Below, piece after piece: positions 1-8,459 of a stretch of 64,000 nt of DNA (positions are counted from its first letter, which is position 1; each line of letters starts with the position of its first letter). The notes under the pieces were generated by a model, which was given only the letters and a program-made list of their open reading frames with translations, was not told the DNA's origin and made no database searches. The position numbers and the translations under genes were made by a program. The stretch is from JAFALK01 sp042701975 (GTDB lineage: Bacteria; Pseudomonadota; Gammaproteobacteria; Burkholderiales; Burkholderiaceae_C): positions 682,001 through 746,000 of the forward strand of contig CP170561.1 of the NCBI GenBank assembly GCA_042701975.1, in the 5' to 3' direction.

Positions 1-1027
1 TGTGGAACGCCTCGCCGCTCTCCGGCGAGTGCAGCACCATCGCCTCGACAGCATCGCGCACCTGCTCGACGATGCGCGCCGCGCCAGGCCCGTCGGTCAT
101 CGGCAGGATCAGGCCGAACTCCTCGCCGCCCATGCGGCCCAGCACGTCGGAGCCGCGCAGCCGCGACTTCACCGCCTTGGCGAACTCGCGCAGGGTGGCG
201 TCGCCCGCGGCGTGGCCGAAGCGATCGTTGACGCGCTTGAAGTGGTCCAGATCCAGCAGCGCAAAGGCCACCGGCGCACCCTCGCGACGGCCACGCTCCA
301 GCGTGTGGGCCAGCAGGGCATCGGTGGTGCTGCGGTTGATGCAGCCGGTCAGGCCGTCGGTCGTGGCCAGCTCTTCCATGCGCCGCGCCACTCGCTCGAA
401 GCAGGCCAGCACGAAGCCGAAGCCAGCGCCCATCAGGCACATGAAGGACAGCAGGTAGGCCACCGCGTTGGCCAGGCTGCCGTTGAGCAAGTCGGTGTAG
501 GCCCAGGGCCGGACGAAGGCGTCGATCCCGCGCAGGCCCATGCCCAGCGCCGTGCCGGCGAGCGTGAGTGCCACCATACGGATGGTGCCACCGTGCGGCC
601 AGCCGTGGCGCAGCAACAGATGCAGCGAAGGCGAGAGCAAGGCGGCGTAGATCAGCGAATACAGCCCCGTGCGCGTGGCCGTGTCCAGCTGGACGGTGAC
701 GCTCATCACCAGCAGCGAGGCGCCGCACAGCCACAGATGCCAGGCCGGCCGTCGCCCGCCCACCAGGTGCCGGTGCACCGCCGCGTTGTACAGGCTCAGG
801 CCGATCATCAGCATGCCGTTGCCGACGAAGACGGCGATCCACATCGGCATCACCACGCGCAAGGGCAGGAAGACGAAACCGAGCAGCACCGCCCAGCAGC
901 CGAGGGACCACAGGCGCAGCTCGTCCAAGCGAACGCCGCCGCGCTGGGCCACCCAGAGCTGCAAGGCCAGCAGCAGAAAGCCGACCACCAAGGCCAGCAT
1001 CACTGTCGGAACGTCCAGGCTCAGCAA
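1..1027 (-). CDS. membrane diguanylate cyclase (GGDEF), C-terminus cut by window edge
   Basis: The minus strand is open from a TTG at 1027 to the window edge. The start is chosen because a strong purine-rich ribosome site (GGAGGGAGAGG, 1031-1041) lies just upstream. The first ~185 residues are hydrophobic with several predicted membrane helices. A canonical GGDEF domain follows: a DGLTGCINR motif, the nucleotide-binding DLDHFKRVND segment, an RxxD inhibitory site (RGSD) five residues before the catalytic GGEEF (about residues 300-304). Known chemistry of the family is synthesis of cyclic di-GMP from two GTP. All catalytic motifs are intact, so it should be active and feedback-inhibited. The gene is divergent from creA. 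The extreme C-terminus is missing. Confidence 0.9.
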   Translation of the reverse strand, partial: MLSLDVPTVMLALVVGFLLLALQLWVAQRGGVRLDELRLWSLGCWAVLLGFVFLPLRVVMPMWIAVFVGNGMLMIGLSLYNAAVHRHLVGGRRPAWHLWLCGASLLVMSVTVQLDTATRTGLYSLIYAALLSPSLHLLLRHGWPHGGTIRMVALTLAGTALGMGLRGIDAFVRPWAYTDLLNGSLANAVAYLLSFMCLMGAGFGFVLACFERVARRMEELATTDGLTGCINRSTTDALLAHTLERGRREGAPVAFALLDLDHFKRVNDRFGHAAGDATLREFAKAVKSRLRGSDVLGRMGGEEFGLILPMTDGPGAARIVEQVRDAVEAMVLHSPESGEAFH

Positions 1028-1134
1028 ACGCCTCTCCCTCCTGCATATCCCCTTGCCCGCGAGTGTAGGACGCCATCACCCGCAGCGCTCACAAGCCCTT
1101 CTACACTGGCCCCGGACCACAAGGAGACTTGCAC

Positions 1135-1614
1135 ATGCGCACCTTCCCATGCTTGCTGCTGACGATGCTGACGTCGATCGCAGCGGCCGCCTCCGCCCGC
1201 GCCGAAACCATCGGCGAGGTGGACACCGCCTTCAAGCTGATCGGCCCGGACCACAAGATCGTCGTCGAGGTCTATGACGACCCGAAGGTAGAGGGCGTGT
1301 CCTGCTTCGTCTCGCGCGCCAAGACCGGTGGCATCAGCGGTGCGCTCGGCCTGGCCGAAGACAAGGCCGAGGCCTCGATCGCCTGCCGCCAGGTCGGCCC
1401 CATCAGCATCAGCCAGCCGCTCAAGCGCCAGGAAGAAGTCTTCAACGAAAGGCTCTCGTTGGTGTTCAAGAAGCTGCGCATCGTGCGCATCGTCGACGCC
1501 AAGCGCCACACGCTCGTCTACCTCACCTACTCCGACCGGCTCATCGACGGCTCGCCCAAGAACAGCGTCACCGCCGTTCCCGTGGACAAAGCCACGGCGA
1601 TCCCGCTGAAGTAA
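1135..1614 (+). CDS. creA: CreA family periplasmic protein
   Basis: 159 residues with an N-terminal signal peptide ending near ASARA-ET. The mature part carries the near-invariant CreA segments: IGEVDTAFKLIGPDHKIVVE, SCFVSRAKTGGISGALGLAE, an ACRQVGPI stretch, and the terminal SPKNSVTAVPV. These match E. coli CreA closely from memory, and the length is normal for the family. The molecular role of CreA is unknown. Start at 1135 is preceded by AAGGAG with suitable spacing; an upstream in-frame TTG (1129) is less likely. It stands alone between two GGDEF genes on either side. Confidence 0.92.
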   Translation: MRTFPCLLLTMLTSIAAAASARAETIGEVDTAFKLIGPDHKIVVEVYDDPKVEGVSCFVSRAKTGGISGALGLAEDKAEASIACRQVGPISISQPLKRQEEVFNERLSLVFKKLRIVRIVDAKRHTLVYLTYSDRLIDGSPKNSVTAVPVDKATAIPLK

Positions 1615-1689
1615 GCGTGGGAGCGGACCGCACGGCCCGCGCACAAGTCCTCTACATGGCGCTTGAATAAAGCGTCAGAATCGGCGCCC

Positions 1690-2859
1690 ATGGCATTCGA
1701 CAACACGACGTTGTTCCATCTGCTCCTGGTCCAGGCCTGCGCTGCGGCGCTGCTGCTGATCGCACTGACCGGCTGGCGAACCAGCCCGGCCACGCGCTGG
1801 TCCCAGGGCTTCATGGGGCTGACCGCCCTGGGCTGGCTAGCCCTCGGGATTTCCGACCGCGGTGACGAGCGCCTGCTGATGGGCCTGTCGCTGCTCGCCT
1901 TCGCCGCGGGCCTCACCTGCCTGTGGCGCGCGGTCGGCCTGTGGCTGATGCCGCGGCGCGGCCGGCTGCTGATGGGCCTGGCCACCCTGCTCATGCCCTT
2001 CGTCTACGTGCTGCAGTTCGAGCAGGTCGAGTTCCGCGTGGGTTGGGCGCATGCGTGGCTGGCGCTGCAGCTGGGCATGATCGGCGTGGCCGTGCTGCGC
2101 CAAAAGCGCAAGGCCTTCCCGCCGGAGACGCGCCGCTGGCGCACCCTGCTGCTGGGCACCATGGTGCCGCTCACCTTCGTCTTCGTGCTGCGCGGCACGC
2201 TTGGCGCACTGGGCAGCTGGGGCCCCGAACTGGCCAGCCCGCTGGACCCGGGCTACTTGAACACCCTGCTGGGCCTGGCCTGCATGTTGGCCATGATGTG
2301 CGTGCTGCTGGCCGTGGTGCTGGCCTGGCGCGGCGAGGTGGAGGCCGAGCTCTCGCGCCTGGCGCAGAGCGATCCGCTGACCGGCCTTTCCGATCGCGAC
2401 AGCTTCATGCAGCGCGCCGTGGCCATGATCTCGATGGCGCGGCGCTACCAGGAGCCGTTGTCGGTGATGGTGCTGGACATCGACCACCTCTCGGGTCTCA
2501 ACGCCGAGCGCGGCCGCGAAACCGGCGATCGCGCCATCGCGCTGTTCGCCAGCTGCCTGAACGCGCAGATGCGCCTAGGCGATCTGGCCGGACGCATCGG
2601 CGGCGAGGAATTCGCCGTGCTGATGGCCCGCACCGACGGCGAAGGCCCGCAGGCCTTCGACCAGCGCATGCGCAACGCACTGGCCTTGCGCTCGCAGGCC
2701 GAGCTCGGCATCACGATCGATTTCTCGGCCGGCTGGGCGCCGCTGCGCCGCGGCGATCGCAACATCGACGACGTGCTGCGCCGCGCCACCACCGCGCTGT
2801 ACGAAGCCAAGAAGGCCGGTCGCAGCCAGCTGGTCGCCGAGCCCGGTCTAGAGACCTGA
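1690..2859 (+). CDS. membrane GGDEF protein with altered nucleotide-binding motif
   Basis: 389 residues from the ATG at 1690. The N-terminal half has about six hydrophobic segments, and a GGDEF domain occupies roughly residues 220-385. The signature GGEEF is intact (residues 304-308), and so is the inhibitory RxxD (RLGD) five residues ahead. However, the usual DxDxFKxxND substrate motif reads DIDHLSGLNA, losing Phe, Lys and the ND pair, and the GLxNR motif reads GLSDR. It is therefore either a weak diguanylate cyclase or a c-di-GMP-sensing relative. The start is uncertain because no strong ribosome site precedes 1690; a TTG at 1663 is the alternative. Its 3' end overlaps the convergent nitroreductase gene by 12 bp. 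Confidence 0.85.
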   Translation: MAFDNTTLFHLLLVQACAAALLLIALTGWRTSPATRWSQGFMGLTALGWLALGISDRGDERLLMGLSLLAFAAGLTCLWRAVGLWLMPRRGRLLMGLATLLMPFVYVLQFEQVEFRVGWAHAWLALQLGMIGVAVLRQKRKAFPPETRRWRTLLLGTMVPLTFVFVLRGTLGALGSWGPELASPLDPGYLNTLLGLACMLAMMCVLLAVVLAWRGEVEAELSRLAQSDPLTGLSDRDSFMQRAVAMISMARRYQEPLSVMVLDIDHLSGLNAERGRETGDRAIALFASCLNAQMRLGDLAGRIGGEEFAVLMARTDGEGPQAFDQRMRNALALRSQAELGITIDFSAGWAPLRRGDRNIDDVLRRATTALYEAKKAGRSQLVAEPGLET

Positions 2860-3420
2860 CCAGTCCTGCAGGGCCACTTCCACACCCGGCTTGCGCGCCG
2901 TCTTGCTGCTCTGGCGCGAAGGCGTGCCGAGCGAGATCCAGCCCAGCAGCTGCTCGCCCGGCGCGCAGAAGGCCGCCTGAACGCCGGCATCGCGCACCTT
3001 GGCCCCCGAAAGCATCTTGCCGCCAAACCCAAGCAAATGAGCGGCGTTGAGGAAGTTGGCCAGCGCCCCGCCCACGCACGCCCATTGCTCGTGTACCGGC
3101 ACCTGCGGATGGCCGTGATCGAGCTTCGCCACCACGGCCACGCTGACCGGCGGCTGCAGCGCCCGCTCGAAGTCCATCTGCACGCCGGCCTCGTCCTTGC
3201 CGGCACGGCGCGCGGCATCGACGAACAGCTGCGCCAGCGTCAGGCGCGCCGCGCCCTTCACCACCTTGAAACGGAAAGGCAGCAGCTCGCCGTGATCCGG
3301 CGCGCGCAAGGCCGCCTCGGCCATCAGCGCGAGTTGCTCGTCGCTGGGGCCGGGGTCGACGAGGTGCTTGGGGCCGATGGAATGGCGGCTCAACAGGCCT
3401 TGGAGTTCGCTATCGCTCAT
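2848..3420 (-). CDS. YdjA-like nitroreductase family flavoprotein
   Basis: 190 residues, the length of the small FMN-dependent nitroreductases. The N-terminus (RHSIGPKHL..., ALRAPDHGELLPFRF) and the C-terminal half (NFLNAAHLLGFGGKML..., GEQLLGWISLGTP) follow the E. coli YdjA pattern. The family binds FMN as a dimer and reduces nitroaromatics in vitro; the natural substrate is unknown. It is the last gene of the selenium island, beginning 17 bp after the tRNA-Sec gene in the same direction. In E. coli ydjA lies immediately next to selD, so the link to selenium genes recurs. The function in selenium metabolism is inference. Confidence 0.85.
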   Translation of the reverse strand: MSDSELQGLLSRHSIGPKHLVDPGPSDEQLALMAEAALRAPDHGELLPFRFKVVKGAARLTLAQLFVDAARRAGKDEAGVQMDFERALQPPVSVAVVAKLDHGHPQVPVHEQWACVGGALANFLNAAHLLGFGGKMLSGAKVRDAGVQAAFCAPGEQLLGWISLGTPSRQSSKTARKPGVEVALQDWSGL

Positions 3421-3436
3421 TGAAAAAGGTCAGGGG

Positions 3437-3529
3437 CGGAGGGAAATGGGAGTCGAACCCACCCGGCAGCGCATGGCGCCACCCACCGGGTTTGAAGCCC
3501 GGCCGACACACCGGTGTCGTCTTCCCTCC
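3437..3529 (-). tRNA. selC: tRNA-Sec (anticodon TCA)
   Basis: On the minus strand the 93-nt sequence opens with GGAGGGAA and closes with TTCCCTCC plus discriminator G, forming the 8-bp acceptor stem typical of bacterial tRNA-Sec. The anticodon arm reads CCGGGCTTCAAACCCGG, giving anticodon TCA that reads UGA. A long variable arm (about GGTGGGTGGCGCCATGCGCTGCC, shown only to locate it after the anticodon arm) and a TTCGACTCC T-loop follow. The bases after the discriminator are CCC, so the CCA tail is not encoded and must be added. The 5' end lies one base after the selB stop codon, so processing from the selB transcript is likely. Confidence 0.95.
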
Positions 3530-3530
3530 A

Positions 3531-5402
3531 TCATGCATCGGCAAAGAGCTGCGCATCGCTGCGCAGCTTGTGCACATCGCCCACGCGGCGCAACAGGCCC
3601 ACACGGTCGAAGTATTCGAGGATCTGGATCGCGCGCTTGCGACCCAGACCCGTGGCGTCACGGAAGGCCGAGGCCAGCACTTGGCCATCGGCCTCGCGCG
3701 CCACGGCCCGAGCCACGGACGCCAGACTATGGATGCGCGCGCTGTCGAAGTACAGGTCTTTCACCACCTGATGCAGCTCACCCTGTTGCGCGAGACGCGC
3801 CAAGGTCGTGCGCATCAGCGCCTCGCTTTCACCGCAGTCGCGCGCCAGATCGCGGGCCCAGGCGCCTTCACTGCCGGCATCGGCGAGCTTGGGCGCCACC
3901 TTCTGCGCGATGCGCTGCTCGGTGGCAGACAGCTGCACGCCATGCTCAGGCAGGTGCACGAACGCACCTCGCTGCGCCAGACGCCCTTCGCTGCGCAGCC
4001 GCTGCAGCAGCGAGCGCCACAGCGGCTCGGGCAGGCGCGGTGCGCTGAGCCGGCGCAGGCGTGCGGCGTCCAGGCCCAGCTCGTCGGGGGCGCGGTCGTG
4101 GTGCTCGGCCAGCTTCCCGATGATGCGTTGAGCGAGCTCGTTGGCCAGGCCTTCTGACATCGCGAACTCGTCCTGATCTGCGGCCCGCAGCACACCTTCG
4201 GCGATGGCGAAGCGGCGCAGATCGACGGGCGCGCATTCGACGAGCCCGGACTGACGCTCGGCCATCGTCGGCCTTTGCAGGGCTGCAAGCTCGGCGAGCC
4301 GCACCGGTGTGCGTCGATAGCGTGCCGGTGCAAAGGGATCGAGCACCACGCCGCCCGCCAGCGTGCGGCTGGCCGCAGCATCTCTCAGCACGATGCGATC
4401 ACCGCGCCAAGCGCCAATCGGTTCGTGCAGCACGAGCTGCACCGGCGCCTCGCTGCCCGGCTCCAGAGCATCGCCATCGAGCAGCGCAAGCGAAGCGTTC
4501 ACCGCACGCGCACCCAGGTGCAGCTGCACCTGCGCGCCGCTGCGCAAGGCGCGAGCCTCCGCCGGCCACAGGCGAAGGCTCGCGTCCAGCCGCTCTGTGC
4601 TCAGGGCCACCTCGGGGTGCACCAGCCACTGGCCGCGCGAGATCGCCTCGCGCGCGATGCCAACGAGCCCGACGGCGCAGCGCTGGCCGGCGTGCGCTTC
4701 GCTGACATCCTGGTTCTGCGCATGCAGGCTGCGCACGCGCAGCGGCTGTCCTTCGCGCGGCGCCAGCTGCAGCAGATCACCCACGCGAACGCGGCCCGCG
4801 CGTACGGTGCCGGTGACAACGGTGCCCACGCCATCGAGGCTGAAGGCGCGGTCGACGGCGAGGCGAAAGGCCAGCGCATCTGCTGCACGCGCGGGCTGAG
4901 CGCGGGCCTTCTCGAACAGATGTTGCCGCAATGGCTCCAGGCCCTGCCCCGCGCTCGCGGTCACTTCGAAGACCGGCGAATGTTCCAAGCCGCTGCCCTG
5001 AAGCAGCGCCGCAATCTCCGTTCGCAAGGCCGCAATGCGTTCTGCATCGGCGCGATCGCACTTGGTGATGATGACTGCCGCGCCGGCAATGCCCAGCAGG
5101 CTCAGCACCGCCAGATGCTCACGCGTCTGCGGCATCACGCCATCGTCGGCCGCCACGAGCAGCAACGCATGATCGACACCGCTGGCACCGGCCAGCATGG
5201 TGTTCACGAGCCGCTCATGGCCGGGAACATCGATGAAGCCGAGCCGCTCGGCCGAGCCAGGCACATCGAGAAACGCATAGCCCAGCTCGATGCTGATGCC
5301 GCGCTTCTTCTCTTCCGGCAGGCGATCGGTGTCGACGCCGGTGAGCGCCCTCACCAGCGTCGTCTTGCCGTGGTCGATGTGACCCGCCGTGCCGACGATC
5401 AA
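3531..5402 (-). CDS. selB: selenocysteine-specific elongation factor SelB
   Basis: 623 residues, normal for SelB. It begins MIVGTAGHIDHGKTTL with the P-loop at residues 7-14; G3 is DVPGHE and G4 is TKCD. EF-Tu-like domains 2 and 3 follow the G domain. The C-terminal ~250 residues form the winged-helix domain 4 that binds the SECIS hairpin, with an ATGLGRKRAI segment near the end. The GISIELGYAFL stretch after EEKKR is typical of SelB. It delivers Sec-tRNA to the ribosome at UGA in fdoG. The start overlaps the preceding gene by 4 nt (ATGA), implying translational coupling, and selC follows immediately. Confidence 0.97.
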   Translation of the reverse strand: MIVGTAGHIDHGKTTLVRALTGVDTDRLPEEKKRGISIELGYAFLDVPGSAERLGFIDVPGHERLVNTMLAGASGVDHALLLVAADDGVMPQTREHLAVLSLLGIAGAAVIITKCDRADAERIAALRTEIAALLQGSGLEHSPVFEVTASAGQGLEPLRQHLFEKARAQPARAADALAFRLAVDRAFSLDGVGTVVTGTVRAGRVRVGDLLQLAPREGQPLRVRSLHAQNQDVSEAHAGQRCAVGLVGIAREAISRGQWLVHPEVALSTERLDASLRLWPAEARALRSGAQVQLHLGARAVNASLALLDGDALEPGSEAPVQLVLHEPIGAWRGDRIVLRDAAASRTLAGGVVLDPFAPARYRRTPVRLAELAALQRPTMAERQSGLVECAPVDLRRFAIAEGVLRAADQDEFAMSEGLANELAQRIIGKLAEHHDRAPDELGLDAARLRRLSAPRLPEPLWRSLLQRLRSEGRLAQRGAFVHLPEHGVQLSATEQRIAQKVAPKLADAGSEGAWARDLARDCGESEALMRTTLARLAQQGELHQVVKDLYFDSARIHSLASVARAVAREADGQVLASAFRDATGLGRKRAIQILEYFDRVGLLRRVGDVHKLRSDAQLFADA

Positions 5403-6508
5403 GCCGGCAGCTCCTTCGCGCTGATCGTGTACTTGAACGCGTCAGGCGCGAGCTCGTCGAAGCGACCGCTGGCGTTCTCGCCCTGCGGATACATCAGGAA
5501 GGGCAAGGTCGCATCGCCGCGCTGCCCCGGCAGGCGCAGATCGTGGGCGCGGTTGTAGCCGACCCAGTTGCCTTCCCAGCTGCCGAACAGGCCCTTCATC
5601 ACCGGCGCGGCCACCGGATTGGTCGGATCCTTGATCCACTCCGGCGTCTCCTGCCGCATGACCTTGAGCACGTCGGCCGGATCCATCGCCACCCAGCCGT
5701 GCTGCTGGAGGAAGACCTCGGCGCGGCAGTGCTGCGCGCCTTTGAGGCTGGCCGGATTGGCGCCGAGTTCGCGGTAGCCGAAGGCGCTGGGCACCAGCCG
5801 AAGTCCATAGACGTCGCGTGCCGGAATACCGACCGAGCGGCACATGCCGACGAAGACAGCATTGAGGTCCGCGCACTTGCCGCCGAGATTGCCGGTTTCC
5901 AGCATGGTGCGCACATCGCCGGTGCCGCAGCCGCGCACCTTGGGTTCGCGGAAGGCGTTGTAGACGACCCAGTTGTAGATCGCCCGAGTGCGTGCAAGAT
6001 CGTCGTTAGGAACGCCCTTGATCGCGCCGAGCGCCGTCTTCTTCACGAGGCCATCGGTCGGTATGAATTCCGTCGGCGCAAGCGCCGTGCGCAGCGCCTC
6101 GGCATCTTCTTGCACACGGCCGGTCTTCTTGCTCCAGTCGACGACGCGGTTGCGCGTCTGCAGCCGCGTGGTGACGGCGATCTCCGGCTTGGCCGCGTCG
6201 AACTCCGCGTAAAACATCCGCGTGTCGCGCAGCGGGTCGGCAACGATGCGGGCCTCGCGCGCATTGCCGCTCCAGGAGCTGCCAACCGTGCGCTGGTAGT
6301 CGGTGTCCAGATCGGGCAGCGGCAGCCAGAGCTTGGTCGCACCCTGCACATCAGCCACCTGCACATCGAGCGCGAGCTCGAAAGTGCGCCAGTCGTTTGG
6401 CGCCGGCGCGAAGCGCCGCTCGGTGGGGCGCTCGGCGGTCTGCGCGATCGCCCAGGGAGAAAGCAGGCCGGCGCCCGCGCCGATCATCAAGGTTCTGCGG
6501 TCCATCAT
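5399..6508 (-). CDS. exported transglutaminase-fold protein inside the sel operon
   Basis: 369 residues. The N-terminus MMDRRTLMIGAGAGLLSPWA is a Tat-like signal with a twin-arginine and an AIAQ cleavage region. The domain from about residue 165 to 285 is transglutaminase-like: Cys212 in GGKCADLNAVFVG, His260 in GAQHCRAEVF and Asp276 in AMDPAD make the Cys-His-Asp triad. The N-terminal ~120 residues resemble the beta-rich domain that precedes this fold in bacterial homologs. Such proteins are usually cysteine proteases or amidases rather than true transglutaminases. It overlaps the thioredoxin gene upstream and selB downstream by 4 nt each. The substrate is unknown; a role on the exported formate dehydrogenase is inference. 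Confidence 0.82.
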   Translation of the reverse strand: MMDRRTLMIGAGAGLLSPWAIAQTAERPTERRFAPAPNDWRTFELALDVQVADVQGATKLWLPLPDLDTDYQRTVGSSWSGNAREARIVADPLRDTRMFYAEFDAAKPEIAVTTRLQTRNRVVDWSKKTGRVQEDAEALRTALAPTEFIPTDGLVKKTALGAIKGVPNDDLARTRAIYNWVVYNAFREPKVRGCGTGDVRTMLETGNLGGKCADLNAVFVGMCRSVGIPARDVYGLRLVPSAFGYRELGANPASLKGAQHCRAEVFLQQHGWVAMDPADVLKVMRQETPEWIKDPTNPVAAPVMKGLFGSWEGNWVGYNRAHDLRLPGQRGDATLPFLMYPQGENASGRFDELAPDAFKYTISAKELPA

Positions 6509-7014
6509 GCTGGTTTTCCTTTCATGATTTCAGCGATCCAGGCCCTCGCCGGATCGCGGTTCCATTCCATCTCACCGACAACACTGAACTGGGCATGGCC
6601 GGCGCGGTCGATCAGCACGCTGGTCGGGAACACCTTGGCGCCGAAGGCCTTCGCCGCCGTGCCGTCGGCATCGCGGTAGATGCTCAGCGAAGACGGCATG
6701 GTGTCGAGGAAACGCTTGAGCGCGGCATCGGTCTCGCGGAAGTTCAAGGCCACGACCTTGAAGCCGTCCTTCTCCAGCGCGGCTTCGAGCAGCTCAAGCG
6801 ACGGCAGCTCGTCGCGGCAGGGCGGGCACCAGCTGGCCCAGAAGTTCAAGAGCACGACCTGGCCGCGCAGGTCCGACAGCTTGAAGCCCGGCAGCTCCAG
6901 CGCAGGCGTGAGCTGGCCCTTGGGCCAGGGCCGCTTGATGCCCTCCGCGTGCCCCCAACGCATCTGCATGGCGGCGGCAAAACCGGTCAGGATCATCCAG
7001 TCGCGGCGCTTCAT
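6505..7014 (-). CDS. exported TlpA-like thioredoxin inside the sel operon
   Basis: 169 residues from the ATG at 7014, chosen because it overlaps the selA stop by 4 nt and starts a signal sequence (MKRRDWMILTGFAAAMQMRW) with a twin-arginine-like KRRDW. The thioredoxin fold is clear: ASWCPPCRDELPSLE carries the active site Cys63-Pro-Pro-Cys66, and VFPTSVLIDRAG contains the cis-proline segment. TlpA/ResA proteins are periplasmic thiol reductants used in cytochrome or oxidase assembly. Its fixed place between selA and the transglutaminase gene suggests a job connected with the Tat-exported selenoprotein. That link is inference. A second TlpA-like lipoprotein is at 38395-38892. Confidence 0.88.
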   Translation of the reverse strand: MKRRDWMILTGFAAAMQMRWGHAEGIKRPWPKGQLTPALELPGFKLSDLRGQVVLLNFWASWCPPCRDELPSLELLEAALEKDGFKVVALNFRETDAALKRFLDTMPSSLSIYRDADGTAAKAFGAKVFPTSVLIDRAGHAQFSVVGEMEWNRDPARAWIAEIMKGKPA

Positions 7015-8459
7015 GCCAGGGACTCCTTCAAAGCAGGAAATTGAGCGCTGAGCAATGCCGGATCTTCCAGACAGCGCAGGTCCATCCACAGCCGGTCCTC
7101 GGCAATGCGCGCCACCACGGGGCGTTGCAGGCTGCGCAGCGCTGCGGACAAGGCCTCAAGCGCTCGGCCCTGGCCGCGTGCATCGACGGGCGCGACGGTG
7201 AGGCCGAAGCTCGGCAGGCGCTCGACAGGCAAGGAACCCGAGCCGATCTGACCCAGCATCGGCACGGCCTCGACGACATAACGCGCACCCACAGCGGCTT
7301 GCAGGCCCGGCAGCAGCGCGCGGGCCTGCGCCTCGATGCCGGCCAGTGGCCGGGTGAGCAGGCGCAGCGTGGGCAGGGTCAGGGGCAGCTTCTCGGGCTG
7401 CAGATAGAGCCTGAGCGTGGCCTCCAACGCGGCCAGCGGCAGCTTGCTCATGCGCAGGGCGCGCTTCATCGGGTGCTTGCGAATTTTCTGCAGCAGATCG
7501 CGCCGGCCAACGATGAGTCCGGCCTGCGGCCCGCCCAGCAGCTTGTCGCCGCTGAAGCTCACCACATCGCAGCCCGCGGCAAGCATCTCCTGCGGCATGG
7601 GCTCGCGCGGCAGGCCCCATTGCGCCAGATCCACGAGCGCGCCGCTGCCCAGGTCGGTGAAGAGCGGCACGCCGCGCGCCTGGGCTATTCCCGCCAGCTC
7701 GGCTTCGGAGACCGCCGTGGTGAAGCCCTGCACTTGGTAGTTGCTGGTGTGGACCTTCATCAGCAGCGCCGTCTTCAGTTGGATGGCGGCTTCGTAGTCG
7801 CGCGCGTGGGTGCGGTTGGTCGTGCCGACCTCGACGAGCGTGGCCCCGGCGGCGGCCATCACATCGGGCATGCGGAAGGCGCCGCCGATCTCCACCAGTT
7901 CGCCGCGCGAGACGATGGCCTCACGCCCACCCGCCAGCGCAGCGATCGTGAGCAGCACGGCGGCCGCGTTGTTGTTCACCACGGTCGCGGCTTCGGCGCC
8001 GGTCAGCTCGCACAGCAGGCCTTCGACGATGGAGTCGCGGTCCCCTCGCCCGCCGCTGGCAAGATCGAACTCCAGGTTGTTGGGGCCGCTCATCAGCTCG
8101 GTCAGCGGCGCCAGCGCAGCATCCGCCAGCAGCGAGCGGCCGAGGTTGGTGTGGATGACGGTGCCGGTCAGGTTGAGCACCGCGCGCATGCGCGGCGCAA
8201 GCTGGTCGGCCACGCGCTCCTGCAGCGCTTCGGCCAGCACTTCCATCTGCGCGGCCTCAGTGGCCAGTTCGCCGGCCACGGCCAGGGCGCGCAGGCCATC
8301 GAGCAAGGTGCGCGCCTGAGCGGCCACCAGCGTGTGGCCGTGCGCATCCACCAATGCCGCGCAATGGCGCAGCAGCTTGTCGGTCGAGGGCAGGTCCTTG
8401 GGAGCCGCTTTGGCTGTCGCCCTGGAACCGTGAACCACGGATTCTTGAGGCGCGGCCAT
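7011..8459 (-). CDS. selA: L-seryl-tRNA(Sec) selenium transferase SelA
   Basis: 482 residues from ATG 8459. The PLP lysine lies in SFSGDKLLGGPQAGLIVGRR (Lys306), and the upstream LTGTVIHTNLGRSLL and NNLEFDLASGGRGDRD motifs are SelA hallmarks. SelA replaces the hydroxyl of seryl-tRNA(Sec) with selenium donated as selenophosphate. The N-terminal domain that binds tRNA(Sec) is present. The start codon shares a base with the fdhE stop (TGATG), and the stop overlaps the next gene by 4 nt. A longer open frame to 8657 runs antisense-like through fdhE and is not supported. Selenophosphate synthetase (selD) must be elsewhere. Confidence 0.96.
   Translation of the reverse strand: MAAPQESVVHGSRATAKAAPKDLPSTDKLLRHCAALVDAHGHTLVAAQARTLLDGLRALAVAGELATEAAQMEVLAEALQERVADQLAPRMRAVLNLTGTVIHTNLGRSLLADAALAPLTELMSGPNNLEFDLASGGRGDRDSIVEGLLCELTGAEAATVVNNNAAAVLLTIAALAGGREAIVSRGELVEIGGAFRMPDVMAAAGATLVEVGTTNRTHARDYEAAIQLKTALLMKVHTSNYQVQGFTTAVSEAELAGIAQARGVPLFTDLGSGALVDLAQWGLPREPMPQEMLAAGCDVVSFSGDKLLGGPQAGLIVGRRDLLQKIRKHPMKRALRMSKLPLAALEATLRLYLQPEKLPLTLPTLRLLTRPLAGIEAQARALLPGLQAAVGARYVVEAVPMLGQIGSGSLPVERLPSFGLTVAPVDARGQGRALEALSAALRSLQRPVVARIAEDRLWMDLRCLEDPALLSAQFPALKESLA

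Noticed and set aside
2..1162. 386-codon open frame on the plus strand
   Set aside because: It lies antisense to the canonical GGDEF gene; its composition (His/Gln/Arg-rich) is typical of a shadow frame.
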